DNA from: Caldisericota bacterium
Lineage (GTDB): Bacteria > CG03 > B21-G15
Assembly: GCA_003650255.1 (NCBI GenBank)
Contig: QMOP01000049.1
Coordinates: forward strand, 1 to 8,317
Direction: 5' to 3'
Length of the DNA: 8,317 nucleotides
Made by a program: the position numbers and the translations under genes. The notes under the pieces were generated by a model. The model did no database searches and was not told where the DNA came from. It was given only the letters and a program-made list of their open reading frames with translations. Positions 1 through 7,110 of this stretch are shown here, piece after piece. How positions within the stretch are numbered: position 1 is the stretch's first letter; every line of letters begins with the position of its first letter.

Positions 1-467
1 ATATCATATAAAACAGTAGAGGCACTTACATCTGCTATCTCCTCTTTCACATTTTTAACTCCTAAACCTATTTTTAAATTATCAATCTTCCTGCAATATC
101 CAATAAAAATCATTCTATCTTTTATACTAAAATTCTCACCAGTCCCTTCTGGCTGTGAAAGTGTTGTGATTTCTTCCTCGCCCCAATCAACATAGTTCAT
201 TCCAAAAGCAACAAGATTTTCCGAATTAAATGCATAATTCAACCCAAGAATTCCCTGTTTTATATCCACAAAATGAAGATTATAAAATAGAGAAAGATTT
301 CTTCCTTCTATTTTTGCGGGATTATTAAAGAATGAAAGGCCACCATCTTCTAAATATCCACCCAATGCTTCTATCTCCGGCGATGGCTTGAGAAGTAAAA
401 ACTCAAAACTTTCTGCAAAAAGAAAATTCAAATTTAAAATTAACAAATAAATAATAAACTTCCTCAT
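1..467 (-). CDS. PorV/PorQ-family outer-membrane protein, partial (C-terminus beyond left edge)
   Basis: The first 155 residues are visible and no stop is reached. The start ATG (465-467) follows a GGAGG site by 5 nt. Residues 1-18 (MRKFIIYLLILNLNFLFA) form a signal peptide, with likely cleavage after Ala18. Residues 29-51 carry the hallmark of PorV/PorQ/UPF0164 proteins: a Pro-Glu-x-x-Ala-Leu-Gly-Gly stretch, then Asp-Gly-Gly-Leu and the terminal Asn-Asn-Pro-Ala. Alternating hydrophobic beta-strands follow (residues 57-95 and 118-140), as expected for a FadL-like barrel. Family members usually have about 300-400 residues, so roughly half is present. Known PorV is the outer-membrane shuttle that takes T9SS cargo to the surface attachment machinery. 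Many uncultured phyla carry several paralogues of unproven role. Here it is the downstream partner of a giant protein with a sorting-type C-terminus, which suggests it handles or anchors that protein. The family call is fairly firm; the T9SS role is inference. Confidence 0.8.
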   Translation of the reverse strand, partial: MRKFIIYLLILNLNFLFAESFEFLLLKPSPEIEALGGYLEDGGLSFFNNPAKIEGRNLSLFYNLHFVDIKQGILGLNYAFNSENLVAFGMNYVDWGEEEITTLSQPEGTGENFSIKDRMIFIGYCRKIDNLKIGLGVKNVKEEIADVSASTVLYD

Positions 468-472
468 TTTTA

Positions 473-477
473 CCTCC
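473..477 (-). promoter_or_regulatory. Ribosome binding site of the PorV-like gene
   Basis: GGAGG on the minus strand lies in the 11-nt gap between the giant gene's TAA (479-481) and the ATG at 465-467, with a 5-nt spacer. It fixes the start codon. There is no room for a separate promoter, so the two genes are very probably cotranscribed. Confidence 0.85.
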
Positions 478-478
478 G

Positions 479-3400
479 TTATCTTATAATTGCTATTTTG
501 CCTCTTTTTGCCTCTTTATCCGTCTCTATAACATAGATATACCCACCGGAGGAGAGTTCATTTCCATCTTCATCTTTTCCATCCCAGCGGATTGTTCCAC
601 CAGAGTTTTCACTTTCTATTTTTCTCAATACTCTTCCTCTTATATCATATATACTTATCTTAACCTTAGAAGGCAAATTATCAAAAATTATCCCGCTTGT
701 AATATCTTCCTCACTATATGGTTTACCATTATCATCTATTCCATCATATGGAATAAATGGATTTGGATAAACCCTAATATTATTTATCTTGACAAAAATA
801 CTGAAATATGAGAAATGATTTGTCTTCACCTTCACTCTTCTCTTATCCCTATCAACTTCAATATTTTTCTCCTCTTCCCATCTTCCTTCTTTCTCATCAT
901 AACTCCATACAACCAAATCATCAGCAGTATACTTTGTCTCATTTCCATCTATTTCAATATACCCATCACCATCACTATCGTCATAAGGAATATAAATCTC
1001 TGCTTCTTCTGGCAGGTTCTTCTGCCCACTTCCAAGTTTTACCTCCCTTGCTTTTACTGCAACAAGTGAAGCAAGAGGTCCTGAAACTAAATCTGGATTG
1101 AGTGTTATCTCAACTGTATCCTCATTATTTTCAAGTGTATTTGTTGAAATAACAACCTCTGTAAGACCTTCCTCTTCCATACTTCCTGCTTTTATCCTTC
1201 TCTTTCTACCTCTATGAACCTTCTCTCTTTTTATATGCTTTCCATCAGCATCCACAATCTCCTCAACATCCTTATCCACATGGTTCACAATTATTGTTAT
1301 ATAATCAGGTGAAGTGTCCTTTCCACCAAGAGTATCATATGCAACTGCCCTTATATCATAGTTTCCATTTTCAAGATTTGAAACATCCCAGTGGACAAAA
1401 TATGGCCAGGAAGAATCAGGATTTGGATGTCTTGTTGTTGCAGGAGGAATATCAGTCCATGTATCTGAATAACTTGGTTTATACTCAAATTTTACCTCTT
1501 TCACTTCACTTGGATTAAGATAAACCTCTGCAACAACTGTTAAACGATTACCAGAAACCTTCTTGCCACTGTATGGAACTTTTATTCTTGCTTTAACTCC
1601 ATGTGTTTCTTCTATCACAACACAGGATGCAATGTTATTAACATCAAAATTCTCAATATACCTTCCATCAATCAAAGCAACTGGCCTTACTGAGAAATAG
1701 TATCTTTCACCCCTTAAAAGTGTTTCACTCTGCCAGTGAGATATTTCTCTCGGTGATACCTGTATCTTTGGCTCTGCAAAAAGTTTTCCAATAAGTTCTG
1801 AAACATCACTGAATGTTCCATAGGTATAATAAACATTGTAATACCGAACCTCTTCAGTTGGTGAAGGAATCCAGTCAAGAGCAACTGTGCTGTTACCAAG
1901 AGCAGTTGCTTCTAAATTCTCAACAGGTAAAGGAGGAAGAACAATAAATGTTAAAGCAAAATTTATCTCCTTTCCTTCACCTGCTTTGATATAAACAGTT
2001 ATCTCTTTACTCCTATATCCATCCTTTGTAACTCTTATCGTATATGTTCCTTCTTCAACTATAAACCTGTAATCCCCAAGATAGGTTGAAAGCATATATT
2101 CCTTTTCGGCTCCCTCCTCAATTAATGATACTTGCGCATTACTTATTCCTGTCACCCCATCTTCTTTTGTTACTTTTCCATAAATTACTCCTTCTGTCAC
2201 TTTTGGTAATTCAAGATAAAATACTTTATTTGTTATCTCTCCTGCACTTATTGTCACATTTACAGTTGCTGTTGAAAATCCCTCTTTCCAGCAATACACA
2301 GTATAATCTCCTGGATAAAGAGATAAATTATAACTTCCATCAATATTTGTAAAAGTAATACTTCCATTACATGTTATTTTTGCTCCATCAATAGATTCTC
2401 CATCTACTTTAGAATATACATAACCTGAAAGAGTTCCTATCTCCTGTGGCTCTTTAATTATTAATCCATCGGAAACATTATTATTCTCATTACTTTCTGT
2501 TATATCATTATCAGTATCAACCTGAGCATAACATTTTATTTCTCCTCCAGGAAAAGTAAATGTATATTTAAACTCAACTGTAGCACCACTTGCAAGAGAA
2601 GTTGGTCTCCAGTACTGGTCTCCAACCTGAGCAAGTGAAGGTGGCTCACTTAAGTTCTGGTAAAAATCAACAAAAAACGCACCACTACCTGCATCTCTCT
2701 GATTTTTAACCACAATAGTTATTACAACATTCTCTCCTTTAAGAGGAAATGTGCTTGAAGCAACAAAATCACTTATTATCAAATCCGGTTTTCCCGTTTC
2801 TGTTAGTTGATTTAATGTAAAGTTAACAACTTTCTCCTCTCCTCCTGAAATTGAAACTCTCTCAATAATTGTCTCCTGATATCCAGTTGCTTTTGCCTTT
2901 ATATCATAAATACCTGATGAAATAACAAGAGAATAATTTCCATTTGAATCTGTTGTTGTGCTGCTGATCAGAACCTGTGAACTGCTATCTCTTACCTCAA
3001 CCATTGCTCCTAATATAGCAGTTACTCCATCTGATTCTGTCACTTTTCCCATTACTGTTGCTGTTGTTATACCAACTTTATTCAAAATGAAATTAATCTC
3101 TGTTGTCTGTCCAATATCTATCTCTATACTTGAATTTGTCTGTGTCTCATAGCCAGATTTTGAAACTCTAATTTGATAACTTCCACTTGAAAGAGAAAAT
3201 TCAAAACTTCCATCTATCTTTGTAAGAGTGCTCTTTATTACAACCCAGGATTCCATAACCTCAACCAGAGCATCCTTTACTGGAGTTGTTCCATCTAATT
3301 TTGTTACTTTTCCTGTAACTGTTCCTTCTGTTATTTGAGCATCCTCTGCAATCTGCTTCGCTGAACGGACATAGTTGTAGATACGAACTTCGTCAATGAT

Positions 3401-6400
3401 ACCGTTGAATAAAGTTTCTAAATTATAATCAGAACCTATTGAATTTATTCTATTAAAAGTATCAAAAACGGGAGAACCAGCAGATACAGCATCCTCTTCT
3501 ATACCATCAAAGTATAACTTTGATGTAACGCCATTCCATGTAATAGCTGTATGATATAAAATATTTGCTTGTAAAATAGCCGTGGTAACTAACAGATTAT
3601 CAACGCCATCATATATATTTCCATGTAACTTTTCAGGATAGCCAGTAAAAGATATTTCAGAAAGTACCACTCCCTCTAAATCTATTATTCTTTGACGTAC
3701 AGATGCATCATTTGTTTTAAACCATGCCTCTATTGTCCCTTTTGCTAACTCTGTATTATTCCAAATATCCGAACCCAAATTGACATAATCATCAACCCCA
3801 TCAAAATATAATGCACCATTCACTTTTCCTGTTGTCCAACTTGCTCCATAGATTTTTCCATGATTTCTATATCCAGAATAATCAAATGCAATACTTCCTT
3901 CTCCTTCATCAAATTTCCAGTAGCCTGCAAGTCCTGTATCTCCATCTTTAAGAGAAACATTTAGTGTTGTTGTCTGTCCTGAATTTACTGTTATATTTTT
4001 ATTTAACTTACCCATATATCCAATTGATGAAACAAATATCCAATATGTCCCTGTATCAACTACTATAAAATATTTTCCAGTGGAATCTACTGTTACAGAT
4101 GAAATCAAAATACTATCTTGATACACTTCAACTACTGCTCCTGTTAAATTACTTTCATCAGAACTGTTATACACTCTTCCTTCTATATACCCTACAAAAG
4201 GGTAGCTTTTAATAACTTCAGTAGATACTGAAGTATATATAGAATTTGATAAGTTATTATATTCTTCAATTTGTGTAGTTAATTTATTTTGGATATCTAA
4301 AAATTGTTGTTTTGTTTCCTCTGTTGCTTCACCGGGATTTGGAGTTACAGCTATTTTTAAATAGGTCGTATCAAATTCTTCTAATGGAGAACTATCTCCA
4401 TGAATTTTATTCCATAATTTAACAGTCCATAAAGCCTGTTGTTTCTCCTCAATACTAACATATGCGAGGGCTATAGGATAAGAAAACTTCCTCAACTCTT
4501 CCTTTTCATAAAAATTCTCTGCTAATGTTGCAGCTATTATCAACTGAGAAATGCGTTGACCTGAACCAGCCCAATCATCAGCAATTAAATTCATGACTAC
4601 TTTAAAAGGTAAAGAAATTGGTACCGAAATACCAACCAAAGAAGCAGCAGAAGCAGCAGCATCTATCAATTCAATAGAAGAAATAAATCCTCCTTGAGCA
4701 TACATCTTTGAACTAATAAAAGAAATAAGATTCTGAACAAAATCCGAACTGCTCATTTTTTCCAAATCTTTCTCTAATATATCAATTGCATCTTTAACCC
4801 CCTGAGAGAGGCCGGAATTAACATCACATTTCTCATAAATAACTGACTTAAACTCTTTAAGCTGCTTTAAAGCTTGTGGAGCTGCTTGCAATATAAACAA
4901 AGTATCTAATACATCCGCTCCTACATTAACTATCGTCATTATTCCAGAAACTGACTTTGCTATCCTATACAATTCCGCAGTATTTCCAACGAGTGTGAAG
5001 GATATTTTTTCCTCTAAAGATGCATATTTTTTAAAGCTAGAATCATTTAACATTTTCAAAATGTCTTCGGCTAACATTTCTATTTTCTCAGAAGATACCT
5101 CCTGACCAGTATTCCATTTCTCAAGGGCACTCTTAGCTCCTTCGCTTAGAAACTCCTGTGCCCAATCATTATAGTGAACAAAGGTCAATATTTTCTCATT
5201 TAAAGATGCTTTTATTCTCATTAAAAAAGCTTCCAATAACACATTATAAACTGATCTACTAGGGTCATAAGGGTTTATTTTCCAAAAAGGATAATTTGGA
5301 TACTCATTAAAATCGGTTATTATCTGCTCCCATCCGTATTCAGCAATAACAGGGAGCACATATTTTGGAAGTTCTGCGGGAGCATACCATTTAGGGACAT
5401 ATGACCAACCTGTGGAAAAGAATTCGGAAGGTTGATCTGTAATTAAATCCTTAAGCAGATTTCCACTTAATTGAGCCCCTGTGGCCGATGATTTTAAATT
5501 TTCATATTCCTCAGATGTTAAATTAAAAACTACTTCACTATCTACATGTCTACCAACAAAAATATACCCTGTAGTAATATTCCCTTCTAAATCTTGAACC
5601 CAAATAATAGGTTCTTTTATTACAATATCTGTAATAATTTCTCCATAGTAATAAGATAAAGAATTCTCTGAAATAGGTTTTTCAAAACAGAAACCTAGAT
5701 AAGGTCCATTCTGTTTTATTTTTAAACTTGGATTATAAATCTCGCAAGAAGTAAGAACCGTAGTAAAGCCCTCTCCTGTTTCACTTATACCCCCTATAGC
5801 TAATAGTCTTCCATCGGGTAATAAATGAAGCGTAAAACCAGCTCTTTCTGTATTCAAAGGCTCTACTATCTGCCATGTCCCATTTTGTAAAGAGTAAACT
5901 TCAACATCAGGAATCGTTTTAAAATAAGGATTGGAGTCCAGCTCCTGAGCTCCTCCAGCTACTACTACTCCTCCTCCAATAAGTCCTTCTGGTATTACTG
6001 CTGCAATCTCTGTACTACCATGCGCATATCGTTTTGTATTGAGGGAATCTGTCAATTCCCATTTTCCCGTAGATGGGTCATATAATTCGCAAATATCAAT
6101 TGCTATATCCTGCGGAAGAGTAGGTGCAGCATAATGTTTAGCTCCTCCAACCACAATAACTTTCCCATTAGGCAATAATAAAGAATTATGTGCTGCTCTA
6201 TCATAATTCATCGGAGCTATCACACTCCAAGTTCCTGAAGTAGGATCATAAATCTCACAATCAGAAATACTCGTATCATCAGAACCAATACCTCCTGAAA
6301 CTAATACTCTTCCATCAGCAAGTAAAACTGCTGAATGAAAAAAACGAGCCACATTTAACGCCCCTGTAATACTCCACGTTCCAGTTTCCGGATCATAAAT

Positions 6401-6895
6401 TTCACAGCTTGTTAAAGCTCCACTCGAATTCTGCCCTCCTGTTATAAGAATTTTACCATCTTTAAGAAGTGTAGCGGTGTGTTTAGCACGTTTGACAGAC
6501 ATTGAACTTGTAGAGGTCCAAGTATTTGCTGAAGGATCATAAACTTCACAATATTCCAGATATCCTTCATTGCTATTATAACCTCCAACAATTAATACAT
6601 TTCCATTAGGAAGAATTACTGCTCTTGCTAATTCTCTACCTCGCTGCAAATTCCCGGCAGATAACCAAGTATTAGTTTTCGGATCATAAACTTCACATAA
6701 AAGAGGATAACTGGGAGATTCCTGCCCTCCATTCCACCCCCCGGCAACCAATATTCTTCCATCGTTAAGTCTTACTGAAACATGAAAAAACCGCATTTTT
6801 AACATTGCATCTGTTTCTATCCATTCTCCAAAAACATTACCCCAAAAACTCAGTAAAATTCCGAAACAAAAGTAAAAAATTCTTCGAATCATCAT
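479..6895 (-). CDS. Giant exported kelch/LamG/CARDB/FN3 mosaic protein with FlgD-like (T9SS type A-like) C-terminal domain
   Basis: The uninterrupted frame gives 2138 residues from the first ATG. The second ATG (6892) is 6 nt from an AGGAGG site against 3 nt for the first, so it may be the true start. Domains in order: signal peptide 1-23 (cleavage after VFG); seven kelch units 25-395; unassigned region 396-900, probably mostly helical; carboxypeptidase-regulatory-like (CpdReg) module 901-982; LamG/concanavalin-like 988-1184; CpdReg modules 1191-1272 and 1279-1363; CARDB 1369-1481; CpdReg modules 1486-1562 and 1568-1648; fibronectin-III-like 1654-1763; Ig-like 1766-1872; basic cluster 1889-1902; acidic beta domain with an EF-hand-like loop 1908-2036; FlgD-like sorting domain 2038-2138. 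No enzyme active site is recognisable. The architecture suggests a long surface-displayed or secreted adhesin or scaffold that could bind glycans (LamG) or proteins (kelch, FN3). It is the first gene of an operon with the PorV-like gene. Extracellular export is well supported; the ligand and function are unknown. Confidence 0.95.
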   Translation of the reverse strand: MMIRRIFYFCFGILLSFWGNVFGEWIETDAMLKMRFFHVSVRLNDGRILVAGGWNGGQESPSYPLLCEVYDPKTNTWLSAGNLQRGRELARAVILPNGNVLIVGGYNSNEGYLEYCEVYDPSANTWTSTSSMSVKRAKHTATLLKDGKILITGGQNSSGALTSCEIYDPETGTWSITGALNVARFFHSAVLLADGRVLVSGGIGSDDTSISDCEIYDPTSGTWSVIAPMNYDRAAHNSLLLPNGKVIVVGGAKHYAAPTLPQDIAIDICELYDPSTGKWELTDSLNTKRYAHGSTEIAAVIPEGLIGGGVVVAGGAQELDSNPYFKTIPDVEVYSLQNGTWQIVEPLNTERAGFTLHLLPDGRLLAIGGISETGEGFTTVLTSCEIYNPSLKIKQNGPYLGFCFEKPISENSLSYYYGEIITDIVIKEPIIWVQDLEGNITTGYIFVGRHVDSEVVFNLTSEEYENLKSSATGAQLSGNLLKDLITDQPSEFFSTGWSYVPKWYAPAELPKYVLPVIAEYGWEQIITDFNEYPNYPFWKINPYDPSRSVYNVLLEAFLMRIKASLNEKILTFVHYNDWAQEFLSEGAKSALEKWNTGQEVSSEKIEMLAEDILKMLNDSSFKKYASLEEKISFTLVGNTAELYRIAKSVSGIMTIVNVGADVLDTLFILQAAPQALKQLKEFKSVIYEKCDVNSGLSQGVKDAIDILEKDLEKMSSSDFVQNLISFISSKMYAQGGFISSIELIDAAASAASLVGISVPISLPFKVVMNLIADDWAGSGQRISQLIIAATLAENFYEKEELRKFSYPIALAYVSIEEKQQALWTVKLWNKIHGDSSPLEEFDTTYLKIAVTPNPGEATEETKQQFLDIQNKLTTQIEEYNNLSNSIYTSVSTEVIKSYPFVGYIEGRVYNSSDESNLTGAVVEVYQDSILISSVTVDSTGKYFIVVDTGTYWIFVSSIGYMGKLNKNITVNSGQTTTLNVSLKDGDTGLAGYWKFDEGEGSIAFDYSGYRNHGKIYGASWTTGKVNGALYFDGVDDYVNLGSDIWNNTELAKGTIEAWFKTNDASVRQRIIDLEGVVLSEISFTGYPEKLHGNIYDGVDNLLVTTAILQANILYHTAITWNGVTSKLYFDGIEEDAVSAGSPVFDTFNRINSIGSDYNLETLFNGIIDEVRIYNYVRSAKQIAEDAQITEGTVTGKVTKLDGTTPVKDALVEVMESWVVIKSTLTKIDGSFEFSLSSGSYQIRVSKSGYETQTNSSIEIDIGQTTEINFILNKVGITTATVMGKVTESDGVTAILGAMVEVRDSSSQVLISSTTTDSNGNYSLVISSGIYDIKAKATGYQETIIERVSISGGEEKVVNFTLNQLTETGKPDLIISDFVASSTFPLKGENVVITIVVKNQRDAGSGAFFVDFYQNLSEPPSLAQVGDQYWRPTSLASGATVEFKYTFTFPGGEIKCYAQVDTDNDITESNENNNVSDGLIIKEPQEIGTLSGYVYSKVDGESIDGAKITCNGSITFTNIDGSYNLSLYPGDYTVYCWKEGFSTATVNVTISAGEITNKVFYLELPKVTEGVIYGKVTKEDGVTGISNAQVSLIEEGAEKEYMLSTYLGDYRFIVEEGTYTIRVTKDGYRSKEITVYIKAGEGKEINFALTFIVLPPLPVENLEATALGNSTVALDWIPSPTEEVRYYNVYYTYGTFSDVSELIGKLFAEPKIQVSPREISHWQSETLLRGERYYFSVRPVALIDGRYIENFDVNNIASCVVIEETHGVKARIKVPYSGKKVSGNRLTVVAEVYLNPSEVKEVKFEYKPSYSDTWTDIPPATTRHPNPDSSWPYFVHWDVSNLENGNYDIRAVAYDTLGGKDTSPDYITIIVNHVDKDVEEIVDADGKHIKREKVHRGRKRRIKAGSMEEEGLTEVVISTNTLENNEDTVEITLNPDLVSGPLASLVAVKAREVKLGSGQKNLPEEAEIYIPYDDSDGDGYIEIDGNETKYTADDLVVWSYDEKEGRWEEEKNIEVDRDKRRVKVKTNHFSYFSIFVKINNIRVYPNPFIPYDGIDDNGKPYSEEDITSGIIFDNLPSKVKISIYDIRGRVLRKIESENSGGTIRWDGKDEDGNELSSGGYIYVIETDKEAKRGKIAIIR
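482..784 (-). other. FlgD-like / T9SS type A-like C-terminal sorting domain (residues 2038-2138)
   Basis: The domain opens with VYPNPF (2042-2047). It continues with the strand pattern KISIYDIRGRVLRKI, a Trp-Asp-Gly-x-Asp-x-x-Gly turn (W2104) and SSGGYIYVIET, and ends in a short basic strand, GKIAIIR. This matches the FlgD-Ig/type A sorting domains at the extreme C-terminus of exported proteins in Bacteroidota and many candidate phyla. In known T9SS such domains direct passage across the outer membrane and are then removed or anchored. Whether this organism has a complete T9SS cannot be seen here. Confidence 0.85.
938..985 (-). other. EF-hand-like acidic loop (residues 1971-1986)
   Basis: The residues YDDSDGDGYIEIDGNE contain the Asp-x-Asp-x-Asp-Gly core (D1973, D1975, D1977, G1978) with a hydrophobic residue at the usual eighth position (I1980). 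The Glu normally at position 12 is replaced by Gly1984, with Glu1986 close by. It sits inside an otherwise beta-rich domain (1908-2036) just before the sorting domain. Calcium binding is plausible from the motif but not shown. Confidence 0.5.
2453..2791 (-). other. CARDB domain (residues 1369-1481)
   Basis: The domain begins KPDLIISDF and ends with the diagnostic Asp-x-x-Ile-x-Glu-Ser-Asn-Glu-Asn-Asn-Asn-Val run, the signature of CARDB (cell-adhesion-related domain in bacteria). It lies between the third and fourth CpdReg modules. CARDB is an Ig-like extracellular fold found in large surface proteins. Confidence 0.85.
3344..3934 (-). other. LamG / concanavalin A-like domain (residues 988-1184)
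   Basis: The start GLAGYWKFDEGEG, followed by D-x-SG-x-x-NHG, GALYFDGVDDYVNLG, a central EAWF strand and the closing GIIDEVRIYNYVRS, is a textbook LamG/concanavalin-like jelly-roll. Such domains bind carbohydrate or mediate adhesion. The domain is a clean insertion between the first and second CpdReg modules, and is the best candidate ligand-binding site outside the kelch propeller. Confidence 0.9.
4196..5710 (-). other. Unassigned region of the giant protein (residues 396-900)
   Basis: I recognise no family in these roughly 500 residues. The first 100 residues look beta-rich and hold aromatic and proline clusters (KWYAPAELPKYVLP near 502-515, then YPNYPFW near 532-538). From about 550 the sequence reads as mainly amphipathic helices. 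It includes an Ala-rich, nearly uncharged stretch at 744-770 (DAAASAASLVGISVPISLPF in part) and a charged, possibly coiled-coil segment at 856-885. Only two cysteines occur (403 and 690). It joins the propeller to the beta-sandwich stalk. Confidence 0.6.
5711..6826 (-). repeat. Seven-unit kelch repeat array (beta-propeller)
   Basis: Units begin at Trp25, 77, 126, 174, 223, 279 and 341, with spacings of 48-62 residues. Each has W-x5-8-(L/M)-x4-R-x2-(H/A), then (D/N)-G-(K/R/N)-(I/V)-(L/I)-(V/I/A)-x-GG, and most end in C-E-(V/I/L)-Y-(D/N)-P. This is the kelch/galactose oxidase-like motif, and seven units make a closed seven-bladed propeller. The last unit ends in CEIYNP without its own Trp, and the first starts with the Trp strand, as expected if the ends close the ring. 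The sixth unit departs most from the pattern (a Gly-rich IPEGLIGGGVVVAGG stretch and no CEIYDP). Confidence 0.9.
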
Positions 6896-6898
6896 TTT

Positions 6899-6904
6899 CC
6901 TCCT
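6899..6904 (-). promoter_or_regulatory. Ribosome binding site of the giant gene
   Basis: A perfect AGGAGG lies 3 nt before the first ATG (6893-6895) and 6 nt before the second (6890-6892). Spacing favours the second ATG. The two choices differ by one methionine and do not affect the signal peptide. Confidence 0.85.
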
Positions 6905-6907
6905 ATC

Positions 6908-6935
6908 ATTTTCTCATTTGACCAAATGGGAAAAT
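6908..6935. promoter_or_regulatory. 28-bp near-perfect inverted repeat in the leader of the giant gene
   Basis: On the plus strand the repeat reads ATTTTC-t-CATTTG-AC-CAAATG-g-GAAAAT. That gives 13-nt arms with 12 of 13 positions complementary and a 2-bp centre. It ends 3 nt from the AGGAGG site and lies about 50 nt inside the predicted transcript. The tiny centre fits a dimeric repressor operator at least as well as an RNA hairpin. There is no U-run after it, so it is not an intrinsic terminator. Confidence 0.5.
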
Positions 6936-6989
6936 ATTGATTTTGAATTTTGGCAGTTCTTTTTGACCAGTTTAGAATCATCAAAAAAT

Positions 6990-7017
6990 ATAATACAAAT
7001 TTTTCTTTATTTGTCAA
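6990..7017 (-). promoter_or_regulatory. Sigma-70-type promoter of the giant gene/PorV operon
   Basis: On the minus strand a perfect TTGACA (7012-7017) and TATTAT (6990-6995, 5 of 6 to consensus) are separated by 16 bp. The predicted start is near 6983, leaving a leader of about 88 nt before the ATG at 6895. It points away from the toxin-antitoxin promoter; the two -35 boxes are 45 bp apart. Confidence 0.6.
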
Positions 7018-7062
7018 GTATTTTAATGATATATTGTCTATAGTAGATGTTCCTGGTTGTAC

Positions 7063-7091
7063 TTGTAATATATTTCTTTTCATGGTATAAT
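7063..7091 (+). promoter_or_regulatory. Promoter of the first toxin-antitoxin module
   Basis: TTGTAA (7063-7068) and a perfect TATAAT (7086-7091) have a 17-bp spacer, and TGG directly before the -10 makes it an extended -10. Transcription should start near 7098. The leader would then be only about 13 nt, with the GGGAGGTGA ribosome site (7098-7106) almost at the 5' end. Confidence 0.7.
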
Positions 7092-7110
7092 TATTTCGGG
7101 AGGTGAAATT

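Larger units (their letters stand above)
1949..4195 (-). repeat. Five carboxypeptidase-regulatory-like (CpdReg) modules, interrupted by LamG and CARDB
   Basis: Modules of about 75-85 residues start at 901, 1191, 1279, 1486 and 1568. Each follows the pattern G-x-V-(T/Y)...(G/D)A-x-V-x-V...T-x-x-x-G-x-(Y/F)...G-x-Y-x-(I/V)...GY...G, the beta-sandwich fold of CpdReg/CNA-B-like stalk domains. Modules 2, 3 and 5 share a GKVT start with Asp-Gly a few residues later, and look like the most recent duplicates. Such modules usually act as spacers that extend a binding domain from the cell surface. Confidence 0.8.

Noticed and set aside
1714..1899. Minus-strand open frame inside the giant gene
   Set aside because: It reads the same strand in another frame through the FN3-like domain and has no family match.
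808..3152. Plus-strand open frames within the giant gene (808-1101, 815-1069, 1294-1518, 2086-2352, 2958-3152)
   Set aside because: They are antisense to a clearly coding frame, rich in Leu/Ser/His from reversed codons, overlap each other, and match no family.
6896..6985. Riboswitch in the leader of the giant gene
   Set aside because: Apart from the palindrome, I see no conserved riboswitch core and no terminator-like alternative stem with a U-run.
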